In this document: positions 57,357-64,000 of the stretch, in pieces
Numbering within the stretch: position 1 is the stretch's first letter
How the letters are laid out: the number at the start of each line of letters is the position of its first letter
NCBI RefSeq assembly: GCF_000835495.1
Contig: NW_015622544.1
Location: 329,704-393,703, forward strand
Reading direction: 5' to 3'
Source of the DNA: Cladophialophora immunda
Lineage: Eukaryota; Ascomycota; Eurotiomycetes; Chaetothyriales; Herpotrichiellaceae
DNA length: 64,000 nucleotides
Translations under genes and position numbers: made by a program
The notes under the pieces: generated by a model
The model's database searches: none
What the model was told of the DNA's origin: nothing
Seen by the model: the letters and a program-made list of their open reading frames with translations, nothing else

Positions 57357-59477
57357 ATGAGCTCCGCCCAACAACCAAGGAGAGGCAACAGGGTGCGGAA
57401 GCAAACTGCAAGGGGTCGCGACTACTCAGATTTCCTTGCTCAAAGGACAACCTCCCGGAGCGCTCAAGCATCAGCCGTGGCCAATGCTGCTGCAAACAAC
57501 ACTACTAATGGCTCTAGTTCTGGACCTGGCAATGCTGATGGAGGGCTTCGGAGATCAAAAAGAATCCGACAGCGCGTCGATGGCAGCGCTCCTGATGGTA
57601 CCGGGAACCCCAACAAGAGGCGCCGAGTGGCTCGACCTGGTGCTTCAGTGGAGGGCTTCATGATCAAACTGTACGCCGAAATCCACCATGCGGCTACCGT
57701 CAAGACGATTGGACAATGGGAGCGCTATTGGACACAGCACCTGCTTCGACAAGCCCGAACCCTCCGTTTCTTTGACATTCCCGCGCAAAGCACTCGCAAA
57801 CGCTTAAGAGCAAGGCTGGATAGGTTTGAAAGTAATGATCCCAGGGAGAAGAGGGTTGCAAACCTTGCGAAAGACGACGTCGACATTGGCCATGCTCAGA
57901 GGTTGACCGATTTTTGTGACGACCCGAACCTTCTCCTCCTGACCATTTGTGCACACTCGAAAAGCTTTCGCGACGCAATTGGCCGCAGCGACGGAGAGAG
58001 CAGGGCACAAGGTGAGCCCGAATGGAGCCACATCTTACCCAAGATCAAAGAGTGCGCGTCAAGCCTGGAACTCTTTGCCAGAACTTACCAATTCGATTGG
58101 ACGGATGCCCTCTTCGCCTTCGATGACCACTTTGAAGATCTTCTCATAATTGTATATAAAGATTGTCGAGACTCTCGTGGCAAGGACGGTACCAATTTTG
58201 GTATCGGCGACGAGGACCTCAAAGAAACCCACCAGATCGGCGACGAAGACAAGCACAAAGTCCACCATCACTGGGTTCTGCCCTTGGAAGATGGGGCCCC
58301 AGCTGTCTGGCCATCAATCAAATGCACCATCACACAAGATCTCACCAAGGCCGGATTTGTGCACGGCGAGAACGCCATTGCAGGCATCCCAGAACAAGGG
58401 AATAACCTTGAAGTTGACCCAGCAGCGTTATTTCCGCCGAAGTCGAAACCAGTACTCCAACAATTCAACATCGATCAATCGATTGTCCTTCCAAACTATG
58501 TCTGGCCGACGTCGACACACAAAGTTATTCACCCAGATGGGAGCGTCTACGAAGACCCAAGCTTCTGTGGGTTCCCAAACAATCCTTGTCAAGCGTGTGG
58601 AGCGGAAGAATCAGCACCCGGCCTCACTAGCGATGATGAATCCGACTCCGACACCGATACCGACACCGGCCCCGACACTATCGTTGCCGTGAGTGCAGGG
58701 AAGAAGCAGCTACAGAAAGTGCAGCAGGATCAACAGCCAGACCGAGCATGCCAATGCACGTTCGCGGATCTCTGCAGGTGGTGCAACAAACCGCCGCAGG
58801 ACAACCACAGCAACATTCTTGTCGAATTATACACCACTGCTGAAAAGGGTCGAGGAGTCCGCGCTCTCCAACCGATTCGCGACGGCACCTACTTGGGCGA
58901 GTATCTGGGCGAGATCTATGCCGTTGAGCCCAAAGACAAGAGTATCACGAGGTCAATGCTTAACCACCGGTATAGACTCGCGACGTACCACATGAATATC
59001 GACATCGCGCAGGCGGCCGACTATGTGGCCACGACGACCGCCGGATCCAGGTCGAAAAAGGGGCAGGCGAAGGGGAGGGCGAGAGCGACAACAACGACCC
59101 CGACAAACACGGGCGCGGCGAGGCCGCAGTACACCGTCGACGCCGCACACCGGGGCGGGTGGACGCGGTACGTCAACCACTCATGTACGCCCAACACGCA
59201 GTACGTGCTGATGAACCTCGGGCAGCGCACCCGCATTATCGTCCAGGCGAAGCGCAAGATCTCCTTTGGGGAGGAGATCACGGTCGACTACGGCGGGTAC
59301 TATTTTCAGAACCTGGGCATAGCGTGCCGGTGTGGGGCTCCTAGATGCAAATTTAAGAACGTGGCTGGCCATGGGAGCTCGAGTGGGAGCTCGAGTGGGA
59401 GCGAGAATGAGAGCGAGACAAGCACGAGTGCGAGTGCGAGTGCAAGTGCAAGTAGTAGTGGAAGCGAAAAGAGCTGA
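57357..59477 (+). CDS. SET-domain protein lysine methyltransferase
   Basis: A 706-residue intronless frame. The N terminus is basic with nuclear signals (RRSKRIRQR, NKRRRVARP). A middle region of helices has no known domain. Cys-rich pieces at about 405-420 (CGFPNNPCQACG) and 463-477 (CQCTFADLCRWCN) look like a degenerate pre-SET. The SET domain runs from about 485 to 655: EKGRGVRALQPIRDGTYLGEY, NHSCTPN at 607-613, GEEITVDYGGYYF, then a post-SET CRCGAPRCKF. It should transfer methyl groups from SAM to histone or other lysines; the target is unknown. A basic low-complexity insert (KKGQAKGRARA, then Thr/Pro-rich) interrupts the SET-I part at about 560-590. The tail is Ser-rich, coded by tandem repeats. 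Confidence 0.85.
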   Translation: MSSAQQPRRGNRVRKQTARGRDYSDFLAQRTTSRSAQASAVANAAANNTTNGSSSGPGNADGGLRRSKRIRQRVDGSAPDGTGNPNKRRRVARPGASVEGFMIKLYAEIHHAATVKTIGQWERYWTQHLLRQARTLRFFDIPAQSTRKRLRARLDRFESNDPREKRVANLAKDDVDIGHAQRLTDFCDDPNLLLLTICAHSKSFRDAIGRSDGESRAQGEPEWSHILPKIKECASSLELFARTYQFDWTDALFAFDDHFEDLLIIVYKDCRDSRGKDGTNFGIGDEDLKETHQIGDEDKHKVHHHWVLPLEDGAPAVWPSIKCTITQDLTKAGFVHGENAIAGIPEQGNNLEVDPAALFPPKSKPVLQQFNIDQSIVLPNYVWPTSTHKVIHPDGSVYEDPSFCGFPNNPCQACGAEESAPGLTSDDESDSDTDTDTGPDTIVAVSAGKKQLQKVQQDQQPDRACQCTFADLCRWCNKPPQDNHSNILVELYTTAEKGRGVRALQPIRDGTYLGEYLGEIYAVEPKDKSITRSMLNHRYRLATYHMNIDIAQAADYVATTTAGSRSKKGQAKGRARATTTTPTNTGAARPQYTVDAAHRGGWTRYVNHSCTPNTQYVLMNLGQRTRIIVQAKRKISFGEEITVDYGGYYFQNLGIACRCGAPRCKFKNVAGHGSSSGSSSGSENESETSTSASASASASSSGSEKS
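59379..59462 (+). repeat. Ser-coding tandem repeats at SET gene 3' end
   Basis: Twelve-base units GGGAGCTCGAGT are followed by 6-base GCGAGT/GCAAGT units. They code for Gly-Ser-Ser-Ser and Ala-Ser repeats at the protein's C terminus. Confidence 0.85.
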
Positions 59478-60892
59478 CGAGGCTGAAGACGAATAGGGGG
59501 CCCGGCAAGGGAACAACTTTTCCGCCCAGCACAGCTCTGATATATAACAAGCTGATACAAACTGTACAGGTCGTGTGAGGGGCTCCCAGGCTCGTTTCTG
59601 ATGCCAGAACAAGGTCCAGTTGTGAGCAAACCGTAGCCTCTCGAAAGCACACCCGAATTAACATCTGCCCGTTCAGTCAAGCTTGAGAGAATGCATCCAT
59701 GTTGAGCGGGAGTGCGGCCGCTCCGACGTGGATGATCTGCGCGGCAAACCAATGGTGCCAATACACCCTCTGCTTAGCGAATGGGGCCTGGAAGCATGGA
59801 AGGCTGGAATCTGACGTGATCCTGCACGAGTATGCTATGGGGGACAACGGATGGCGCCGAGCAAGCACCCAAAGATGACCAGAAAGAGGCTATCATTTCA
59901 TATTAATTTCTCCTGAAGGAAATAATAATGTGAAATCCATCGAAGTCCCAACCCCTTTCAGCCTTGCCTGCAAAGTCCAGCGAATGGCCGCCCAGCAGTG
60001 GAGACGCTGCAACTAATCATATCCTGCAAACTCTAAGGAGCAAGGCTACGTGTTGTAGGAGTATTGGGTAGTCGGTATATTCTCACTTTGTAATTTGTCC
60101 TCGTCCTTCTCCTCTCTGACTACGAAGCTCTCGTATTTTGGCAGCATGGATTCATTAGCAGGTGCTTACACAATCTTCCTGGGCTACTTGGCCATTGAGT
60201 GATTGCGTGGAAATGGGCTTGATTGAATCCCCATGAAAGGATTGCTTACTACTTCCTCTTGTAAGGCTCGCTTGGCTAGCCTGATCCTTGCGGGACCAGG
60301 ACTCGTTCGCTCTCCTTGGTGCGGCATGTGGGACACTGACTATTTGCGGATTGGGCCTCAGTAATGGCATCCGGGGGAAGATGTCAGCAGCCCTGGGGAA
60401 CTGGCTCGGCGCGAGAAGCTGTAGCCACTTGGACTCAGATCAATTCAATGTTTCCCCAGCCACCACAGCGGCTCAGGCAACTATTGGCGAAAGGAGGCCT
60501 CATCTCTGGCAATGGATCCCCCCAGGATGAAAACACTCCCCAGGGCAGTTGAGGGTTTCCCGTAATGGCTCGCTGCGATTAATCATCTTACATACCTACG
60601 GTGTGGAGGCTTCGTCACCTCGCCGCCACCACTTGTTATGTCCCTGGGAAGTTCCGAGAATACGGGCTTGGGATTTATCCCACCAATGTCGACCATCGAA
60701 GCCCCGGCGCCTCTTCAGGTACATGCCCTCGAGCGTCAGCCCCATCTACCTCGTGTTCTACGTGCCGCTGGGTCGTTCATAGACCGCCTTTCGTGGTAGT
60801 CGCTGACGCGGTGGCAACGGCAATCCTCCGCCGTGGACTTCAAAAAGGACGAGGAGCGCCAGCATATCTCTTGGGGAACCAACTCGGGAAAT
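59478..60892. other. Intergenic 1.4 kb
   Basis: Holds the SET gene 3' UTR and the hydrolase promoter. No gene is visible; frames are short and featureless. A second in-frame ATG of the hydrolase lies at 60833, but the preferred start is 60893. Confidence 0.5.
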
Positions 60893-61786
60893 ATGTCTGC
60901 TTCAACACCGGTTGCCTCCAAGGCCATCGACGTCAACGGCATCTCACTTTCCTACCGCGAAAGTGGCCAAGGCGAACCCCTGGTCTTGGTCCATGGCCAT
61001 ATCTCCGACCAACGCACCTGGATCGATCTCGAGGATAGACTCGCCACCCGGTTCCATGTCTTCAATTTCAGTCGACGCTATGCCTGGCCCAATGAACCCG
61101 TCAAGGACGGTCAAGACACTCCCTGGGAACAAGACGCCGACGACCTCGCTGCCTTCATCGAGACCTTGAAGATTGGCCCGGTCCATGTCCTCGCCAACTC
61201 GTCTGGGGCGGTCATTACGCTCTACATAGCGCGCAGAAAACCTCACCTTTTCCGAAATCTGATGGTCGAAGAACCTCCTCTCGTTGGACTCTTTCTCCCC
61301 ACTCTACCCCCACCTTTGACATCAGTGCTATCTTTCCTGCTTTGGCATCCGATCACATTTTGGCCCGTCATGTATTTCGGTGCCACAACGACAGGCCCGA
61401 CAATCGCGCACTGCAAAAAGGGAGAGTTCGACCAGGCCGTGTCTGTCTTTTGCAGCGGGGTCATGGGCCCCAAGTTCTGGCCTCGCATTCAGGCAAATCC
61501 GGACCGTCTGCGACAGGTCGAGGACAACGCCAGATGGCTGTGTCACTTTTTCCGATACAACACCATGCCGAAGTACTTGGGGGAGGACGCACAGAACACC
61601 AAAGTGCCAATGCTAGTGATGGCCGGGAAGGAGAGCGGCTCTCATCAGAGGTACAATGCCCACGAACTGCACAGAGTCAGTGGCGCGACCAAGAAGAGGA
61701 TCGCGTATATTGACGCCGCAGGGCACCTGATGCATGAGGATAACCCCGAAGGTGTTTTTGAGGAAGTGGTGAGATTTGTTTCTTGA
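60893..61786 (+). CDS. Alpha/beta hydrolase fold protein
   Basis: 297 residues from MSASTPVASK, a common N-terminal layout for this family. The oxyanion-hole strand is LVLVHGHISDQRTW. The nucleophile elbow is LANSSGAVITL, with Ser103 in a small-x-Ser-x-Gly form where the usual first Gly is Ala. A cap region follows (PPPLTSVLSFLLWHPITFW). The strand VPMLVMAGKESGS may carry the acid, and the catalytic His278 lies in AAGHLMHEDNPE. Its type resembles epoxide hydrolase or haloperoxidase-like enzymes, but the substrate is unknown. Starting at 60833 would add 20 charged residues (MDFKKDEERQ...). Confidence 0.85.
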   Translation: MSASTPVASKAIDVNGISLSYRESGQGEPLVLVHGHISDQRTWIDLEDRLATRFHVFNFSRRYAWPNEPVKDGQDTPWEQDADDLAAFIETLKIGPVHVLANSSGAVITLYIARRKPHLFRNLMVEEPPLVGLFLPTLPPPLTSVLSFLLWHPITFWPVMYFGATTTGPTIAHCKKGEFDQAVSVFCSGVMGPKFWPRIQANPDRLRQVEDNARWLCHFFRYNTMPKYLGEDAQNTKVPMLVMAGKESGSHQRYNAHELHRVSGATKKRIAYIDAAGHLMHEDNPEGVFEEVVRFVS

Positions 61787-62108
61787 CGATCTGGTTGCGT
61801 AAGATAGAATGCGCTGTGCTCGGGCAACGCTCAACCTATAATAAGACTTGACCTTGGAATGCCGTGCATTCCATTTCATGTGCCAGTCAGCGCGATACGA
61901 TATACTTTGGGGCTGCCCTTTACTTTACATCCCAGTCGTTGTCCATGCATCATGTAAAAGATCACATAGTGGAAGTATTCAGGGGTATTTGACTAAGCAA
62001 GGCTGCCAGTCCATACGGCCTTGCACCTCGCCAAGCCGGACCTCCAACTGCGCCGTCCTCCAACTCGATTCAAGCTATTTCGCTTTTCCTCCAAACAATG
62101 CCGAAGGG
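61787..62108. other. Short intergenic region
   Basis: 322 bp between co-directional genes. It is expected to hold the hydrolase 3' UTR and the promoter of the next gene. Nothing else is visible. Confidence 0.5.
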
Positions 62109-64000
62109 ATGAGCCTGCCATGCCCGTACCGGCACGTTTCATATGCGACATGGCGCCTGGACGTCATTCGATCTCTGTGCCAGTCCCTCGACGAGCCCCA
62201 TCTCAGACCATCAGCCCTGCCGCGACGAGGATATCAAAAACCTTCCGTACCGAATGCCAGCACTTCTAGATCCGCAACCAAGCGCGGGGATAGTGCAACT
62301 GAACGTAATGGACCAACACCAGCGATTCCCCCTGCTACAGAATCAGGCAAGAAAGACACCGAGCCAGGCGGAACTTTCAGTCCTTACAGCGAGCCTGGCC
62401 GTCAAGCCATCAAGCAGTTATTATCGGACTTGAAGAAAGCAAGCAAGAAGATTCAGTTGGGCAAAGAGAATGTAGAATCCTACCCGTTTGGACTACACAA
62501 GTCATTGATTCTTGATCCACCCGGGGATGCAGATACGCAAGATAGCCCGTCACTACGTCTTTCGACCGATGTACCATTGCGCAAATATCATTCCACGCAA
62601 GGAGAGTCCCCGGATGCAAACAGTGTCGAGGGACAGCAAATTATTGAAGACTTGCTCTCGGGGCTCCAGGAAATAAGCAAGAACGTCCACCGCAGGGTTG
62701 AAAATAGCGCCGGTTCACACCTTCCGGAAAGAGAGACACCTCCCACCCTTGAATCACCCATTGTCGCACAGGTCGCCGACGCGGCGCGGCGACGGGAGGA
62801 AAGGAAAGAGCACCCATCATACCGACGCATAAAAGGATTGAAGAATAATCCGTGGGCGGAGGTGATCGCAAGCCCCCTCCGAGCATGTCAAGGTAGTGGC
62901 GCAAGACTGCCATCCGACCTGTTGCTGGACTTTGGATACGTCAAGAATCAAAAGGATGGCAAGATATACCTGATGCCGGCGGAACTTGCGGACCTGGATG
63001 CTTTCGAAGCAAGACTGGCAGCAGAGCTGGCGACATCGGAGGCTCGACCACGAATACTCGAAGGCGGGACGGGAGTGAAGGGAGACAATCAATCCGCCAT
63101 CAAGGATGGCGCGACTGAAGGTGTTGGCGCCGAAGACGGTTCTCCAAGCAGCTCAACAGAAGCTCCTCAAAAGACTACCGACCATCTAGCACCAACTCGA
63201 AGATATATCCCCGTACAGAGCCGTCTGTTATCCAATATCACTTTCCTCCGCCTCGTGACCGACAAAACAACCCAACCTGCCAAGAAACCATCCAAATTTC
63301 CATCGCCAACTACACTCGAGACGATATCTGGGGAGGTGGGCAAATTAGTCCACTTCGACGCGCGTGAGTCCACCTCAACAGCACAGCATTACCTCCAAAA
63401 TAAATACCGATTTCACTCGACGATTGGCGATCAAGATGCGGCCAGGAAGGACCCAACGGGCTCTGGTGCACCTTCAACCGTGCAAGCGAAAGCAAGATTC
63501 AACTTAAACAGGTTGCAATGGCAGCCTGATATATATCTGCGGATTGCAGAGATCATGCGAAACCGGATCTTTATTGCGATGAAGTTACTGGCACATGCGG
63601 AGTCCGCTGCCAGGTCTCAGGCCTTGCCCGTGAGGCCATCGGGTGTGATTGCCCTGCCAACCCCTCAGGATGGCATATTCAAAGGTGAAGAGCTACGACG
63701 TTTGATGAGGGGAACATCTTCTGTGACCGCCTCTGCAGGCTCGAGGATTCGAGCCGTTGCAAGCGAACGCAAAGAGAGTCCATCTCCAAACGGTGACTCG
63801 TCGTCCACTTTGGACGCCGATCCTCCTGTACCGACCCAGATCAGTCCTCTCATGGCCCAGGAACCAGAATACCACGTGCTGGGCCATTCAGAGTGGCTCC
63901 CAGGAAGCATCTTCCTACACGTCGGAAACGAGGACGTGGCAACCCCTATCTCCTCGGCCTCTTCATCATCGTCCCTCCCACCCTTGCCGTCAAACAACCC
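62109..64000 (+). CDS. Large uncharacterised protein, 3' end cut by window edge
   Basis: Reading from the ATG at 62109 the frame is open for 630 codons to the edge with no stop, so the gene is partial. The N terminus MSLPCPYRHVSYATWRLDVI is basic with few acidic residues and could be a mitochondrial presequence. Ordered-looking segments are RQAIKQLLSDLKKASKKIQL, SLRLSTDVPLRKY, EERKEHPSYRRIKGLKNNPW, AEVIASPLRACQGSGARLPS, DLLLDFGYVKNQKDGKIYLM, RYIPVQSRLLSNITFLRLVT and DIYLRIAEIMRNRIFIAMKL. Between them lie Ser/Pro-rich linkers, and the visible end is Ser-rich. I do not recognise the family. Other frames at this start (one with Met at 62120) close within 50 codons. Confidence 0.75.
   Translation, partial: MSLPCPYRHVSYATWRLDVIRSLCQSLDEPHLRPSALPRRGYQKPSVPNASTSRSATKRGDSATERNGPTPAIPPATESGKKDTEPGGTFSPYSEPGRQAIKQLLSDLKKASKKIQLGKENVESYPFGLHKSLILDPPGDADTQDSPSLRLSTDVPLRKYHSTQGESPDANSVEGQQIIEDLLSGLQEISKNVHRRVENSAGSHLPERETPPTLESPIVAQVADAARRREERKEHPSYRRIKGLKNNPWAEVIASPLRACQGSGARLPSDLLLDFGYVKNQKDGKIYLMPAELADLDAFEARLAAELATSEARPRILEGGTGVKGDNQSAIKDGATEGVGAEDGSPSSSTEAPQKTTDHLAPTRRYIPVQSRLLSNITFLRLVTDKTTQPAKKPSKFPSPTTLETISGEVGKLVHFDARESTSTAQHYLQNKYRFHSTIGDQDAARKDPTGSGAPSTVQAKARFNLNRLQWQPDIYLRIAEIMRNRIFIAMKLLAHAESAARSQALPVRPSGVIALPTPQDGIFKGEELRRLMRGTSSVTASAGSRIRAVASERKESPSPNGDSSSTLDADPPVPTQISPLMAQEPEYHVLGHSEWLPGSIFLHVGNEDVATPISSASSSSSLPPLPSNN

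Noticed and set aside
1..64000. tRNA genes, CRISPR arrays, transposons
   Set aside because: No T-loop/acceptor pairs, regularly spaced repeats, or transposase/reverse transcriptase motifs were seen by eye; a tRNA and repeat scan would settle it.

Overview
The window is nuclear DNA of a filamentous ascomycete (Pezizomycotina, probably Eurotiomycetes; the class is an inference). It has dense protein genes on both strands, short introns of about 45-240 bp with GT...CTAAC/CTGAC...AG signals, pyrimidine-rich leaders, and fungal proteins such as a Whi3/Scw1-type RNA-binding protein, a Dbf2/SidB kinase, Gcn1, a 2-methylcitrate dehydratase and a membrane-anchored GH3 glucosidase. No tRNA, rRNA, transposase, reverse transcriptase or CRISPR array was recognised.

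Layout. 1-1067: non-coding. 1068-2636 (-): two-RRM protein. 2637-6612: 4 kb with no convincing gene. 6613-9243 (-): UBA-UIM protein with a USP fold that lacks its catalytic residues. 10206-11028 (+): beta-NAC (egd1). 11734-13205 (-): Nup53-type nucleoporin. 13705-16352 (-): eight-exon Baeyer-Villiger monooxygenase. 17118-20018 (-): GH3 beta-glucosidase with N-terminal anchor. 20695-22353 (+): mitochondrial 2-methylcitrate dehydratase. 23302-25438 (+): Dbf2/SidB kinase. 25976-27241 (-): F-box protein. 28480-30525 (+): large disordered unknown. 30992-33777 (+): m-AAA protease subunit. 34664-42777 (-): Gcn1. 42778-45979: 3.2 kb gene-poor stretch with palindromes. 45980-47049 (+): unknown disordered protein. 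47967-49390 (-): COP9 subunit 6, divergent from 49765-50781 (+), an Hsm3-like proteasome chaperone. 51387-52334 (+): two-TM mitochondrial protein. 53351-54196 (-): short-chain dehydrogenase. 55059-56582 (+): glutamine-synthetase-family enzyme. 57357-59477 (+): SET-domain methyltransferase. 60893-61786 (+): alpha/beta hydrolase. 62109 to the right edge (+): an open frame that runs off the window.

The genes do not form one pathway. Most are housekeeping: protein quality control and ubiquitin biology (pseudo-USP, F-box, CSN6, Hsm3-like, m-AAA protease, NAC), translation control (Gcn1, NAC, RRM protein), mitosis and the nucleus (SidB, Nup53, SET protein). A minority are metabolic (BVMO, GH3, methylcitrate dehydratase, SDR, GS-like, hydrolase), and they are scattered rather than clustered.

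The most unusual signal is in egd1. Two complete introns are separated by a single G at 10318, and that one base is needed to keep the frame and the conserved RIGGKGT motif. Other points are the USP-like protein without its catalytic residues, a probable non-canonical donor in the GS-like gene, a small frame whose stop overlaps the start of the SET gene, and palindromic repeats in the gene-poor island. Gene models below were spliced by hand; where given, summed exon lengths are multiples of three.
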